Positions 36,967 through 46,750 are shown, numbered from the stretch's first letter. The stretch: DNA of 64,000 nucleotides from Rhodobacter flavimaris (GCF_021378075.1 NZ_JAJUOS010000012.1:1-64000); one strand, 5' to 3'. Notes: generated by a model from the sequence alone, not told the origin. Numbers and translations: made by a program.

Positions 36967-37935
36967 TTACACGATTGCGCCAACGGCAAGAAACAGCGCA
37001 ACGATCAGCCCGGTGTCGCGGTTCGCCCGGAACAGGCGCAGGCAATTGTCGGGGTCATCGATGTTCAGCTGCCGCATCTGCCCGTAGAGATGCCAGCCAA
37101 AGGCCCAGGGCGCCGCCACGCAGATCGCCAGCGTCAGCCCCGACACCCGCGCGGGCAGCAACGCCCACAGGATCGCCGCCGTCATCAACGCGACCGCCCC
37201 GATCAGGAAGGCGTTAAGCCACCTCGCGCTATCCTCACCAAAGAGCCGCGCGGTGGATTTCACACCGATCAGCGCGTCATCCTCCTTGTCCTGATGGGCG
37301 TAAATCGTGTCGTAGAACAGCGTCCAGACAAGGCCCGACAGGTAAAGCAGCACCGCCGCTGGGTGCAGGCTGCCCGAATGCGCGACCCAGCCCACCAGCG
37401 CGCCCCAATTGAAGGCGATGCCCAGAAACAGCTGCGGCCACCATGTGAACCGCTTGGCAAAGGGATAGATCGCGACCGGCACCAGCGCGGCGATGCCCAA
37501 CAGAATCGTGGCCCAGTTGAAGGTGAACAGGATCATGGCCGATATCGCCACCTGCACCCCAAGCCAAATCAGCGCCTGCCGCACCGTGACCTGCCCCGAG
37601 GGAATCGGGCGCGAGCGCGTGCGCGCCACCTGCCCGTCAAAATTCCGGTCGGTGATATCGTTCCAAGTGCAGCCCGCGCCGCGCATCAGCACCGAGCCGA
37701 TCGTGCAGCCCGCCGCCAGCCACAGATCGGACAGGCGCGGCGCATCTACCGCCGCCGCCAGCGCGATGCCCCACCAGCAGGGCAGCAGCAACAGCCACGT
37801 CCCGATCGGACGGTCGGCGCGGCTCAGCCGCAGGTAGGGGCGCCAGGCAGCCGGGGCGTAATGATCGACCCAGTTACCCTTGACGGCATCCGCAACCTGC
37901 CCCTGAGGCTCTGGCTTTTCGATTGTGCCGGTCAT
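36967..37935 (-). CDS. ubiA: 4-hydroxybenzoate polyprenyltransferase
   Basis: 322 residues with about eight membrane helices. UbiA prenylates 4-hydroxybenzoate in ubiquinone synthesis at the inner membrane. The first Asp-rich motif is NDITDRNFDGQVARTRSRP (residues 92-110), the second is FYDTIYAHQDKEDDALIGVK. The N-terminus GNWVDHYAPAAWRPYLRLSR is typical of alphaproteobacteria. Its start codon is only 11 bases from that of divergent rsmE, so the promoters of both must lie in the opposing coding sequences. Confidence 0.96.
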   Translation of the reverse strand: MTGTIEKPEPQGQVADAVKGNWVDHYAPAAWRPYLRLSRADRPIGTWLLLLPCWWGIALAAAVDAPRLSDLWLAAGCTIGSVLMRGAGCTWNDITDRNFDGQVARTRSRPIPSGQVTVRQALIWLGVQVAISAMILFTFNWATILLGIAALVPVAIYPFAKRFTWWPQLFLGIAFNWGALVGWVAHSGSLHPAAVLLYLSGLVWTLFYDTIYAHQDKEDDALIGVKSTARLFGEDSARWLNAFLIGAVALMTAAILWALLPARVSGLTLAICVAAPWAFGWHLYGQMRQLNIDDPDNCLRLFRANRDTGLIVALFLAVGAIV

Positions 37936-37946
37936 AAGTTCGCCCC

Positions 37947-38672
37947 ATGGAACGTGCCAAGATCAGATTGTGTGTAGATCACCCTTTGGGTGAGGGGCAA
38001 GCCGTGCCGCTGAATGAGGCGCAGGCGCATTACCTTTTCGGGGTGATGCGGCAGGGCCTCGGCGCGCGCGTGGCGCTGTTCAACGGGCGCGACGGCGAAT
38101 GGACGGCCGAGGTTGCCGAGGCCGCCAAGAAGCGCGGCACGCTGGTCTGCCTTGGTCAGGCCGCGCCACAACTGAACCCGCCCGACCTGTGGCTCATCTT
38201 CGCGCCGATCAAGAAAGAGCGCACCGACTTCATCGTCGAGAAAGCAGCCGAGCTTGGCTGCGCGCGCATCCTGCCGGTGCAGACCGAGTTCACCAACGCC
38301 GGCCGCGTCAAGCAAGACCGCCTTCAGGCCCATGCTATGGAGGCCGCCGAGCAATGCCTGGGCACCTTCGTCCCAACGGTTGATGACATGGCGCCCCTGC
38401 GCAAGCTGCTCGACGGCTGGGACCCCGCGCGACGCATCCTGTGGGCCGACGAAAGCCTTGCGGGCGCCGCCGAAACTCTGGCGGGCCTGACGCCCGGCCC
38501 CTGGGCCATCCTAATCGGCCCCGAGGGCGGCTTTTCCGAACCTGAGCGGGCGAAACTCCGCGCCCTGCCCTTCGTCACGCCGGTCAGCCTTGGCCCGCGC
38601 ATCCTGCGTGCCGACACTGCCGCCTGTGCGGCGATCACCCTTTGGCAGGCGGCCCTTGGGGATTGGCGATGA
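37947..38672 (+). CDS. rsmE: 16S rRNA (uracil-1498-N3)-methyltransferase
   Basis: 241 residues. It methylates U1498 of 16S rRNA. An N-terminal PUA-like domain (IRLCVDHPLGEGQAVPLNEA) precedes the SPOUT knot, where SAM binds: PWAILIGPEGGFSEPERAK and VSLGPRILRADTAACAAITL. No Shine-Dalgarno sequence is visible in the 11-base gap, consistent with weak or leaderless initiation. The stop overlaps the next ATG (ATGA). Confidence 0.95.
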   Translation: MERAKIRLCVDHPLGEGQAVPLNEAQAHYLFGVMRQGLGARVALFNGRDGEWTAEVAEAAKKRGTLVCLGQAAPQLNPPDLWLIFAPIKKERTDFIVEKAAELGCARILPVQTEFTNAGRVKQDRLQAHAMEAAEQCLGTFVPTVDDMAPLRKLLDGWDPARRILWADESLAGAAETLAGLTPGPWAILIGPEGGFSEPERAKLRALPFVTPVSLGPRILRADTAACAAITLWQAALGDWR

Positions 38673-39172
38673 TCCGCCCCGAGCTGCGCGAGGCACTGGA
38701 GCGCCATGCCGAGACCGCCGCGGCCTTGGCCTCGACCGCGCTTGGCCTCTGGATCGCCTCGCTTGGCGGCTACATCCTTGTGCCTTTCGGGCTGGCGATG
38801 GCGGCGGTCTGCCTTGGCTGGACGGCGCTTGCCTTTCGTCGCGCGCGTTTCGCCCGGCCGGTGTCGGAGCCCGGCCTTGTCGATCTCGACGAGGGACGCA
38901 TCGGCTATTACGGCGCGGGTCAGGGGCTTGGCGGCTATGTCGCGCTCGAAGATCTGACCGAGATCCGGCTTCTGAACCTCTCGGGCTCGCAATACTGGCG
39001 GCTCAAGTCCTCGGATGGGCAGGCGATCATGATCCCCACGGCGGCGGCGGGCGGGGAAAAGCTGTATGACGCCTTCGCCACCCTGCCCGGCATCGACATG
39101 GGGGCGCTGACGGTCGCACTTGATCGTCGCATTGCCGCACAAAGTCTGTGGACCCGCCCCGCGACGCGCTAA
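38669..39172 (+). CDS. Conserved membrane protein of unknown function
   Basis: 167 residues. Two membrane helices at about 22-42 and 43-62 (TALGLWIASLGGYILVPFGL, AMAAVCLGWTALAFRRARF) are followed by a soluble domain with strands LVDLDEGRIGYYGAGQGLGG, YVALEDLTEIRLLNLSGSQY and WRLKSSDGQAIMIPTAAAGG, a PH-like pattern. Its ATG at 38669 overlaps the rsmE stop and gshA follows after 62 bases. Rhodobacteraceae homologues keep this place, as I recall. No function is assigned. Confidence 0.78.
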   Translation: MIRPELREALERHAETAAALASTALGLWIASLGGYILVPFGLAMAAVCLGWTALAFRRARFARPVSEPGLVDLDEGRIGYYGAGQGLGGYVALEDLTEIRLLNLSGSQYWRLKSSDGQAIMIPTAAAGGEKLYDAFATLPGIDMGALTVALDRRIAAQSLWTRPATR

Positions 39173-39173
39173 C

Positions 39174-39202
39174 TTGACACGGGGCGCCGATAGCGCCACC
39201 TG
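39174..39202 (+). promoter_or_regulatory. Candidate promoter for gshA
   Basis: A perfect TTGACA (39174-39179) begins right after the stop codon of the preceding gene. The -10, ACCTGT or CACCTG about 17-18 bases on, is poor. The implied leader is about 25 bases, ending with an AAGAAAGG ribosome site before the ATG at 39235. Confidence 0.35.
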
Positions 39203-39234
39203 TTCCTTCCCGGTTCCGTAAGAAAGGCAAGCCC

Positions 39235-40608
39235 ATGTCCATTCCTCAGCAAGGCGGCGGCCCTATCGAGCGGTTCGAGCAACTGGCCGAGTTCCTCGCC
39301 TCTGGCGAGAAACCGCGCGACGCTTGGCGGATCGGGACCGAGCATGAGAAATTCGGCTACTGCAAGGATGTGCTCAAGCCGCTGCCCTATGACGGCCCGC
39401 GCTCGATCAAGGCGATGCTCGAAGGGCTGCGCGACGAGTTCGGCTGGACTCCGGTCTATGAGCAGGACAACATCATCGGGCTGAGCTTCCCCGACGGCTC
39501 GAACGTCAGCCTCGAACCCGGCGGGCAGCTGGAGCTGTCGGGCGCGCCGCTCGAAACGATCCACCAGACCTGCGACGAGGTGAACGAGCACCTGCGCGAG
39601 GTGCAGACCATCGCCGACCGTATCGGCGCGCGCTTCATCGGGCTTGGCGCCGCGCCGGAATGGCACGCGGATGAGATGCCGATGATGCCCAAGGGCCGCT
39701 ACCGGCTGATGACCGACTACATGGACAAGGTCGGCACCATGGGCAAGACGATGATGTATCGCACCTGCACCGTGCAGGTGAACCTCGACTTCGGGTCCGA
39801 GGCCGACATGGTGCAGAAGATGCGCGTGGCGCTGTCGCTGCAACCGGTGGCGACGGCGCTCTTCGCCAATTCGCCCTTCCTCGATGGCAAGCCCAACGGC
39901 ATGAAATCGTGGCGCGCCAATATCTGGCAAAACCTCGATCCGGCGCGCACGGGCATGCTGCCCTTCATGTTTGACGAGGGCGCAGGCTATGACGCCTATG
40001 TCGATTACGTCCTCGATGTTCCGATGTATTTCGTCTACCGCGACGGCAAGTATATCAACGCGCTCGGACAGTCGTTCCGCGACTTCCTGAAAGGCGAGCT
40101 GCCTGCGCTGCCGGGTGAAAAGCCCACGCTCTCGGACTGGGCCGATCACCTGACCACCGTGTTCCCCGAAGCGCGTTCGAAGAAATACATCGAGATGCGC
40201 GGCGCCGATGGCGGCCCGTGGCGTCGGCTCTGCGCGCTGCCCGCACTCTGGGTCGGGCTGATGTATGACCAGTCCGCGCTCGATGCCGCCTGGGATCTGG
40301 TGAAGGGCTGGGACCACGAGACCCGTGAGGCCCTGCGCCGTGCTGCGGCCAAGGACGCGCTGCAAGGTGAGGTCAACGGCATCAAGCTGCATGACCTCGC
40401 GCGCGAGACGGTAGCGATTGCGAAATCGGGCCTCAAGGCGCGCGCCAAGCCCGGCGCGGGCGGGCTGATCCCGGACGAGACGCATTTCCTCAACGCGCTT
40501 GAGGAATCGGTCGAGACCGGACGGGTTCCGGCCGATGAGCTGCTCGAGAAATACCACGGCGAATGGAACGGCGATCTGAGCCGGATCTACGCCGAATACA
40601 GCTACTGA
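39235..40608 (+). CDS. gshA: Glutamate--cysteine ligase, plant-type
   Basis: 457 residues, of the GCS2/plant-alphaproteobacterial class. It joins Glu and Cys as the first step of glutathione synthesis. Visible landmarks are WRIGTEHEKFGYCKDVLKPL (30-49), VSLEPGGQLELSGAPLETIH, GLGAAPEWHADEMPMMPKGR, MYRTCTVQVNLDFGSEADMV and KYIEMRGADGGPWRRLCALP. The C-terminus ends IYAEYSY. The position after rsmE is usual in Rhodobacterales. The stop lies 3 bases from the convergent DUF805 gene. Confidence 0.96.
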   Translation: MSIPQQGGGPIERFEQLAEFLASGEKPRDAWRIGTEHEKFGYCKDVLKPLPYDGPRSIKAMLEGLRDEFGWTPVYEQDNIIGLSFPDGSNVSLEPGGQLELSGAPLETIHQTCDEVNEHLREVQTIADRIGARFIGLGAAPEWHADEMPMMPKGRYRLMTDYMDKVGTMGKTMMYRTCTVQVNLDFGSEADMVQKMRVALSLQPVATALFANSPFLDGKPNGMKSWRANIWQNLDPARTGMLPFMFDEGAGYDAYVDYVLDVPMYFVYRDGKYINALGQSFRDFLKGELPALPGEKPTLSDWADHLTTVFPEARSKKYIEMRGADGGPWRRLCALPALWVGLMYDQSALDAAWDLVKGWDHETREALRRAAAKDALQGEVNGIKLHDLARETVAIAKSGLKARAKPGAGGLIPDETHFLNALEESVETGRVPADELLEKYHGEWNGDLSRIYAEYSY

Positions 40609-40611
40609 TCG

Positions 40612-41073
40612 CTAGCCGCGCGGCACCCTGGGGACCGAGCTTTCGCCCCAGGGATTGCCTCCCGCGCCGCCCGCACCACCGGAGCCGCCACCAAAGCGGT
40701 TCGCACCGGGCTGCGAGGGCTGGACGTAGAAATAGAGCAGTACAAGCCAGCCGATCAGCGGGATGAAGGCCACCAGAAGCCACCAGCCCGACTTGTCGAT
40801 GTCATGCAGACGCCGCACCGCTGCGGCCAGCATCGGCAGGAACATCGCCAGCGAGAATATCCCGCCGAGCGGCCCACCCCGGTCCTCGTAGGCCCACATG
40901 CCGGGGCCGCGCGCCATGTGGCCAGTGCCGAAGATGATGTTGTCGAGTATCCCGAGCGCGATCTGACACAGGATGATGAAGAGCACGAAATACCAGTATT
41001 CCGAGCGCGCGGCGCGCCCCGAGAATGTCGCGTATTTCGACAGGCAAGTGCGAACGGCGCTTTTGAAATCCAT
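40612..41073 (-). CDS. DUF805 family membrane protein
   Basis: 153 residues from the ATG at 41073 (MDFKSAVRTCLSKYATFSGR); an ATG four codons earlier is possible. The DUF805 pattern is clear: FSGRAARSEYWYFVLFIILC, then RRLHDIDKSGWWLLVAFIPL and IGWLVLLYFYVQPSQPGANR. Three to four membrane helices are expected. A Gly-rich tail (FGGGSGGAGGAGGNPWG) ends the protein. Function of the family is unknown. A near neighbour on the same strand is the FAD oxidoreductase gene, 65 bases upstream. Confidence 0.9.
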   Translation of the reverse strand: MDFKSAVRTCLSKYATFSGRAARSEYWYFVLFIILCQIALGILDNIIFGTGHMARGPGMWAYEDRGGPLGGIFSLAMFLPMLAAAVRRLHDIDKSGWWLLVAFIPLIGWLVLLYFYVQPSQPGANRFGGGSGGAGGAGGNPWGESSVPRVPRG

Positions 41074-41138
41074 CTTGGCCTCCAATCGTCTGGGGCCATT
41101 TCACCACCGTTGCGGTGATTTTCCAATGGCCCTCGCGC

Positions 41139-42185
41139 CTAAAGGTTATCCTCGACGCGAAACCCCTCGGGGATGGCGTCGCGCCCCTCCAGCACCAGAT
41201 CGGACATGACCTGCGCGACCTTGGGCGCCATGCCGAAGCCGATCTTGAACCCGCCATTGGCGATGAAATGCCCGGCGCGGCCCGGCCAGGCGCCCAGCAT
41301 CGGCGCGCGGGACCGCGCCCGGGGCCGCACGCCTGCCCAACGATCCACCACCTCGGCGCCCTCCAGCACCGGGCAGAGGCGCCGTGCCTTGGCGACCAGA
41401 TCGTCAAGCTGCGCATCGGTCGTGTCGGGGGCGTCAAACTCGCGCTCGGAGGTCGAGCCGATGGCGACCGTGCCATCGGCATGGGGCACGATATGCACGC
41501 TCTCGGCATAGACCTGCGGGACCGCGCCCGCGTCAAAGCGCAACAGCGCCGACTGGCCCTTGATCCCGCCGCCCACGGTCTTGCCGAAGGCCGCGTTCAA
41601 TTCCAGCAACCCCTGCCAGCCGGTGGCGTGGATCACCGGGCCGATCTCGTCACCTTCGCCGATCACGATCTCACCGCCCAACGCGGTGATCGCGGCGGCG
41701 AGCGCCGCGCCCGCCGCGCGGGGGGCCGCCCGCGCGCTTAGCGTGTCATGGATCACAAGGCCCGTGGGCGAGAGCGGCGCGAGGGCGCCAAACTCGGACA
41801 GCGGCGCGACGCGCCAGACGGCGGCCTCGCCCCAATGCGCGAACGCACCCGCCGCGCGTTCTTCGGCCCGTGCCACGGCGACGTCATCGGCCAGCGGCTG
41901 GATCCGTCCAAGCCGTGCATAGCCCGCATCCTTGCCGCCCGCCGCGCGCACACCTGCCCAGAAGGCTTCAGCCATCAGCAGGCTTTCCAGCTGGAACTGC
42001 TTCTTGGGGTTCCAGTTCTCGGGCACATGCGGCGCGAGCGCGCCAACCGTTCCGCCAGACGACCCCGCCCCAAGCCGCACCGTCTCAATCAGGCGCACCT
42101 TGATGCCTCGACGCGCAAGTTCGTATCCGCAGGCCAGACCGAAGGCGCCGCCGCCGCGCACCGTCACCCATTCGCCTCTTGCCAT
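41139..42185 (-). CDS. FAD-dependent oxidoreductase, likely MnmC1-type tRNA-modifying half
   Basis: 348 residues from the ATG at 42185, DAAO fold. The FAD loop is VTVRGGGAFGLACGYELARR (7-26) and the later FAD motif is ANGGFKIGFGMAPKVAQV. GSSGGTVGALAPHVPENWNP lies where MnmC-type oxidoreductases have their conserved Gly/Ser segment. In E. coli MnmC one polypeptide joins an FAD oxidoreductase acting on cmnm5(s2)U and a methyltransferase. Here the methyltransferase half is encoded divergently 55 bases away. The pairing suggests, but does not prove, a split MnmC. Confidence 0.8.
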   Translation of the reverse strand: MARGEWVTVRGGGAFGLACGYELARRGIKVRLIETVRLGAGSSGGTVGALAPHVPENWNPKKQFQLESLLMAEAFWAGVRAAGGKDAGYARLGRIQPLADDVAVARAEERAAGAFAHWGEAAVWRVAPLSEFGALAPLSPTGLVIHDTLSARAAPRAAGAALAAAITALGGEIVIGEGDEIGPVIHATGWQGLLELNAAFGKTVGGGIKGQSALLRFDAGAVPQVYAESVHIVPHADGTVAIGSTSEREFDAPDTTDAQLDDLVAKARRLCPVLEGAEVVDRWAGVRPRARSRAPMLGAWPGRAGHFIANGGFKIGFGMAPKVAQVMSDLVLEGRDAIPEGFRVEDNL

Positions 42186-42240
42186 TGCCTGCCCCTTTCG
42201 CCAGTGTCGCGCGGACCTTCCGTCCAAGGCACTACCCCCG

Positions 42241-42909
42241 ATGACCCTCCCTGACCAGAGCCAAGCCGCGCTCGACTGGCGCGACGGATCGACCCCCGTT
42301 TCGACGCGCTTCGACGATCCGTATTTCAGCCTCGCCAATGGCCTGGCCGAGACGCGCCACGTCTTTCTGGCGGGCAACGGCCTGCCCGAGCGGCTGCGAC
42401 CGGGCTTTCAGATCGCGGAACTTGGCTTTGGAACCGGGCTGAACCTTTTGGCCACGGTAATCGCGGCGGGCGATGTGCCGATCAGCTTCACCTCGTTCGA
42501 GGCCTTCCCGATGTCCGCCCCCGAGATCGCCCGCGCCCTGACCGCCTTCCCCGAGGCGCTGGCCGTCGCCGCGCCCTTCCTTGAGGCATGGGAGCAAGGC
42601 CGCACCCGCTTTACCATCGGCGCGATCGAGGTCGAGGTGATCCTGGGCGACGCGCGTCAGTCCCTGCCCGCGTGGCAGGGCCGTGCCGATGCCTGGTTCC
42701 TTGACGGCTTTTCCCCCGCCAAAAACCCCGAGCTGTGGGGCGAAGATTTGATGGCCGAGGTCGCGCATCACACCGCGCCGGGCGGCACCTTCGCTACCTA
42801 TACCGCCGCGGGCTTCGTGCGCCGCAGCCTTGCCGCCGCGGGCTTCGCGGTCGAACGCGCGCCGGGTCACGCCGGCAAGCGCCACATGAGCCGGGGCGTC
42901 AGGCAATGA
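42241..42909 (+). CDS. mnmD: tRNA 5-methylaminomethyl-2-thiouridine methyltransferase (MnmD-type)
   Basis: 222 residues, equal to the N-terminal half of E. coli MnmC. It would methylate nm5(s2)U34 of tRNA using SAM. The N-terminus LDWRDGSTPVSTRFDDPYFS is diagnostic, the SAM site is IAELGFGTGLNLLATVIAAG, and DAWFLDGFSPAKNPELWGED carries the catalytic DGFxP. The C-terminus GHAGKRHMSRGVRQ ends without the FAD domain. It is divergent from the FAD oxidoreductase gene and overlaps the transporter gene by 4 bases. Confidence 0.92.
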   Translation: MTLPDQSQAALDWRDGSTPVSTRFDDPYFSLANGLAETRHVFLAGNGLPERLRPGFQIAELGFGTGLNLLATVIAAGDVPISFTSFEAFPMSAPEIARALTAFPEALAVAAPFLEAWEQGRTRFTIGAIEVEVILGDARQSLPAWQGRADAWFLDGFSPAKNPELWGEDLMAEVAHHTAPGGTFATYTAAGFVRRSLAAAGFAVERAPGHAGKRHMSRGVRQ

Positions 42910-43784
42910 CCGAGCAGAACACCAGCCGGGGCATCCTGCTCATGGCGATCGTCACCTTCATCTTCGCGATGCAGGACGGCATCTCGCGCCACCTCGCCGA
43001 GACCTACAACGTCTATATGGCGCTGATGGTGCGCTTCTGGTTCTTCGCCGGTTTCGTGCTGGTCGTGGCCGCGCGCGCTCCGGGCGGACTGCGCCGCGCC
43101 ACGCGTTCGGCCCATCCTTGGCTGCAGGTCTTCCGCTCAGTCGTGCTGATCGTCGAGGTGATCGTAATGGTGCAAAGCTTCGTCTACCTCGGCCTGGTCG
43201 AGAGCCATGCGGTCTTTGCCTGCTATCCGCTGCTGGTCGCGGCGCTTTCGGGGCCTGTACTGGGCGAGCGCGTGGGCTGGCGGCGTCTTGTGGCCATCGG
43301 GATCGGCTTCGTCGGCGTTCTGATCATCCTCGAGCCGGGCTTCGGCGTATTCTCGCCCTACGCCCTGATCCCGCTCGCCGCGGCACTCTTGTTCGCGCTC
43401 TACTCTCTGCTGACGCGCTATGTGGGCCGGAAAGACCCGACCTCGGTTTCGTTCTTCTATACCGGAGTCGTCGGGGCGGCCGTGGTGACCGCCGTGGGCC
43501 TGCCCTATTGGATGCCGATGACGCCGGGCGACTGGGGCTGGATGGCCGTTCTGTGCTGCACGGCCTCGGTCGGGCATTACCTTTTGATCAAGGCCTATGA
43601 GATTGCCGAAGCCTCGGCGATCCAGCCTTTCGCCTATCTGCAACTGGTCTGGGCCTCTGCACTTGGCCTTGCAGTCTTCGACGAGACGCTGGAGGCCAAC
43701 GTGGTGATCGGCGGCGCCATCGTCGTGTCGGCGGGTCTGTTCACCCTTTGGCGCGCAAGGCTGCGCAGCATCGGCAAGGCTTAG
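42906..43784 (+). CDS. DMT-superfamily transporter (EamA domains)
   Basis: 292 residues from the ATG at 42906, which overlaps the mnmD stop. Ten helices in two EamA repeats are predicted. LLMAIVTFIFAMQDGISRHL starts the first and FSPYALIPLAAALLFALYSL starts the second, and QPFAYLQLVWASALGLAVFD is the typical late helix. It is an exporter of unknown substrate, probably an amino acid or metabolite. The stop codon overlaps the stop of convergent lytic transglycosylase by a few bases. Confidence 0.9.
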   Translation: MTEQNTSRGILLMAIVTFIFAMQDGISRHLAETYNVYMALMVRFWFFAGFVLVVAARAPGGLRRATRSAHPWLQVFRSVVLIVEVIVMVQSFVYLGLVESHAVFACYPLLVAALSGPVLGERVGWRRLVAIGIGFVGVLIILEPGFGVFSPYALIPLAAALLFALYSLLTRYVGRKDPTSVSFFYTGVVGAAVVTAVGLPYWMPMTPGDWGWMAVLCCTASVGHYLLIKAYEIAEASAIQPFAYLQLVWASALGLAVFDETLEANVVIGGAIVVSAGLFTLWRARLRSIGKA

Positions 43785-45718
43785 GGCGCAAGCCCGCGCA
43801 ATTCGTCCGAGAACTTCACCGCCGGTTTGCCAAGGCGCGCGCGATAGACCGGCAGGCTTTCGGCCACGCGCATGACGTAATTGCGGGTCTCGGTGAAGGG
43901 GATCATCTCGATCCAGTCCACCACATCGGCGGTGGGCAGGCGCGGGTCGCCGCGTTCCTCGATCCAGCGGCGCGGACGGCCGGGGCCTGCGTTGTAGCCC
44001 GCCGCCACCAGCACCGGCGAGGCGCCGAACTCACTGCGCAGCTTGGCCAGATACGCCCCCCCGAGTCGCGCGTTATAGGTCGGGTCCGAGGTCAGGCGGC
44101 CGAGGTCATAGGGCTGGCCGATCTGCGCGGCCATCATCTTGGCTGTGCCCGGCATGAGCTGCATCAAGCCGCGCGCGCCCGCATGGCTGACCACAGCCGG
44201 GTCGAACTCGCTCTCGCGCCGGGCGATGGACAGCGCCAGTTCCTCGGGCACGCCCAGATCATGCGTCGTCAGTTCGGGGATCGGGTAATAGGCCGAGACC
44301 AGCACCACCCCTTCATTCGCGGCGCGCTTGGCAAGGCTCAGCGCCAGATGTGCGTTCTTCCACTCAAGCGCGAGACCGGCCAGTGGCGCGATTTGGTCCG
44401 AGGGCAAGCTTTCCTCAAGATGCAGCAGGAACCGCTCGGCCAGTGCCTCCTGCCCTGCCTCATGCAAAAGAACACCAGCCTGGAAGACCGAATGCCCGGT
44501 GTAGCTGCCCTGCCGCCAGTCGGGCAGCGCGGGCGGCGCGGCAAAGGCCGGATCAAGCGGCACCCCCGCGCGCTCGGCCGACAGAAGGCCGTAAAACGCG
44601 GTCTGCCAGCGCGCGCCCTCGGCATAGGCGGCCTGCGCCTCGGCGGGCTTACCCAGACGTTCCAGCGCACGGCCACGCCAATAGGCCCCGCGCGAGGCAC
44701 TGATCGGACTTTGCACGGCGGCGCTGAAGGCCTCGAAATGTTGCAACGCGACCGGCGCATCGCCTAGCTTCAGCGCGGCATAGCCCGCGAGCCACTCCAA
44801 TTCAGCATAGTCACTGCCCTGTGCCCCCAGCCGATGGCGGGCCGCAACCTTGTAAGCCGTGCGCGCATCGCCGGCCCGTAGGAACCAGCGCGCAAGATTG
44901 CCGCGCAGCGCCGTCCAATGCTTCGGATCACCCAGACTTTCGGCATCGACCGAGCGTTCCAGCACCAGATCCGCCGCCGCGCCCTCAAGATCATTGCGCC
45001 AGCGCCACATCGCGCGGTCAAGCGCCAAACCCGGCGAGCCGAGCATCCGCTCGGGCACCGCTGCCACCAGCGTGTCCACGCCCTTTTCCCGCGCCTGCAA
45101 GGCGATCCGCGCCGCAGCCACGGCCCGCGTGCCCGATGTCACCAAGTCAAGCATCCGCCGCGCTTGGTCAAGTTCACCCGCGTCCAGCATCGCCTGCATC
45201 CGCCCGCCGTGATGCTCGGCCAACAGATCGCCGTGACGCGCGACGAATGCGGACTGCTCATCGGCGCTCATTTCAAGCCTGCGCCAGGCGACGGCGGCCA
45301 CCGTCCCGGCCTGCGCCGCCTGCCCGGTGGTCTGCAACGCATCGACCAAAGCGATCGCGCCGTCACCCGTCTGCGGGGCGCTGTGCGAGAAATAGGCGAT
45401 CACCCGATCCGCGGGCACCCCGGCCAACGTCGCCTCGCCCTTGCGGCGCAACAGCTCCATCCCCGGCCAATCGGCACGGCGGCGACTGAAATCGGCGTAA
45501 TCCGCAAAAGCCCCCTCACCCGCGCGCAGCCGATGCCACTCGACGATGTCAAAGGCGAGCGGCCCCGCGCTCCGCGCACTGGCCTGCGCCTTGTCCCAGT
45601 CGCTTGCACCGACCGCCCGCATGGCCACCGCAAGGGCCTGCGGATCGTCCGCGCGCGCGGGCGCGGCAATAGCAAGGGAGGCGGCCAGCAGGGCCGCTAG
45701 GGTAAGCTGTCGGATCAT
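43781..45718 (-). CDS. Soluble lytic murein transglycosylase (Slt70-like)
   Basis: 645 residues from the ATG at 45718. The signal peptide is [24 protein letters not shown] long alpha-superhelical region (about 25-470) of Ala-rich helical hairpins precedes the SLT domain. Catalytic Glu502 lies in [17 protein letters not shown], followed by [20 protein letters not shown] and [20 protein letters not shown]. It cleaves peptidoglycan glycan strands in the periplasm. Its divergent neighbour dapA makes a peptidoglycan precursor pathway intermediate. Confidence 0.94.
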   Translation of the reverse strand: MIRQLTLAALLAASLAIAAPARADDPQALAVAMRAVGASDWDKAQASARSAGPLAFDIVEWHRLRAGEGAFADYADFSRRRADWPGMELLRRKGEATLAGVPADRVIAYFSHSAPQTGDGAIALVDALQTTGQAAQAGTVAAVAWRRLEMSADEQSAFVARHGDLLAEHHGGRMQAMLDAGELDQARRMLDLVTSGTRAVAAARIALQAREKGVDTLVAAVPERMLGSPGLALDRAMWRWRNDLEGAAADLVLERSVDAESLGDPKHWTALRGNLARWFLRAGDARTAYKVAARHRLGAQGSDYAELEWLAGYAALKLGDAPVALQHFEAFSAAVQSPISASRGAYWRGRALERLGKPAEAQAAYAEGARWQTAFYGLLSAERAGVPLDPAFAAPPALPDWRQGSYTGHSVFQAGVLLHEAGQEALAERFLLHLEESLPSDQIAPLAGLALEWKNAHLALSLAKRAANEGVVLVSAYYPIPELTTHDLGVPEELALSIARRESEFDPAVVSHAGARGLMQLMPGTAKMMAAQIGQPYDLGRLTSDPTYNARLGGAYLAKLRSEFGASPVLVAAGYNAGPGRPRRWIEERGDPRLPTADVVDWIEMIPFTETRNYVMRVAESLPVYRARLGKPAVKFSDELRGLAP

Positions 45719-45777
45719 GGCCTGCTCGGGTGTTTTCCCCTTCCTGCCCGTTCGAGGGGGTCGATGCAATTCACAAG

Positions 45778-45806
45778 TTGGCAAGGGCGCGGCGCTCGCC
45801 TATGTT
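45778..45806 (+). promoter_or_regulatory. Predicted promoter for dapA
   Basis: TTGGCA (45778-45783), a 17-base spacer and TATGTT (45801-45806) give a near-consensus sigma-70-type promoter. The leader to the ATG at 45855 would be about 40 bases with an AAGGAG ribosome site at 45843-45848. Confidence 0.6.
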
Positions 45807-45854
45807 CCGCGCGATTTCAACGGGCGAATCCGCCCATCTCTCAAGGAGCGTGTC

Positions 45855-46727
45855 ATGTTCAAAGGGTCCTTCCCCGCACTCATCACGCCGTTCAAGAACG
45901 GCGAGCTGGATCTGGACACGCTCAAGAAACTTGTCGAATGGCATATCGAGCAGGGCAGCCACGGCCTCGTGCCGGTGGGCACCACGGGCGAGAGCCCGAC
46001 GCTGAGCCATGACGAGCATAATCGCGTGATCGAAGAGGTCGTGAAGGCCGCTGCCGGTCGTATCCCGGTCATCGCCGGCGCTGGCTCGAACGCGACCGCC
46101 GAAGGGGTGGAGCTGATCCGCCATGCCGAGGCCGCTGGCGCCGACGCGGCGCTGGTCGTTACGCCCTATTACAACAAGCCGACGCAGGGCGGCATGATCG
46201 CGCATTTCACCGCGATGCACGATGCCAGCACCCTGCCGATCGTGATCTACAACATCCCAGGCCGCTCGGTCGTGGACATGTCGCCCGAAACCATGGGCGA
46301 GCTGGCAAAACTGCCGCGCATCGTCGGCGTCAAGGACGCCACCGGCGATCTGGCGCGTGTGGCCAAGCAGCGCCTGACCTGCGGGGCGGATTTCGTCCAG
46401 CTCTCGGGCGAGGATGCGACCGCCGTCGGCTTCAACGCGATGGGCGGCGTAGGCTGCATCTCGGTCACCGCGAACGTCGCGCCCAAGCTCTGCGCCGAAA
46501 TGCAGGAAGCGACGCTGTCCGGCGACTACACCAAGGCGATGGAGTATCAGGACAAGCTGATGCCGCTCCATATCGCGATCTTCCTTGAGCCGGGTGTGGC
46601 GGGGGCGAAGTATGCGCTATCGAAACTCGGGCTGTGCTCGGCCGAAGTGCGTCTACCCCTCACCGAGCTTTCGGACGCGACCAAAACCAAGATCGACGCG
46701 GCCATGCAGCACGCGGGCCTGATCTGA
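45855..46727 (+). CDS. dapA: 4-hydroxy-tetrahydrodipicolinate synthase
   Basis: 290 residues. DapA condenses aspartate semialdehyde with pyruvate for lysine and diaminopimelate synthesis. The Schiff-base Lys160 lies in [11 protein letters not shown] and Tyr132 in [32 protein letters not shown] (42-61) is the pyruvate-site signature with Thr44-Thr45. The family start [13 protein letters not shown] fits the ATG at 45855. A strong intrinsic terminator follows, so it is transcribed alone. Confidence 0.97.
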   Translation: MFKGSFPALITPFKNGELDLDTLKKLVEWHIEQGSHGLVPVGTTGESPTLSHDEHNRVIEEVVKAAAGRIPVIAGAGSNATAEGVELIRHAEAAGADAALVVTPYYNKPTQGGMIAHFTAMHDASTLPIVIYNIPGRSVVDMSPETMGELAKLPRIVGVKDATGDLARVAKQRLTCGADFVQLSGEDATAVGFNAMGGVGCISVTANVAPKLCAEMQEATLSGDYTKAMEYQDKLMPLHIAIFLEPGVAGAKYALSKLGLCSAEVRLPLTELSDATKTKIDAAMQHAGLI

Positions 46728-46750
46728 TACAGCGCAATATCGGAACGAAG

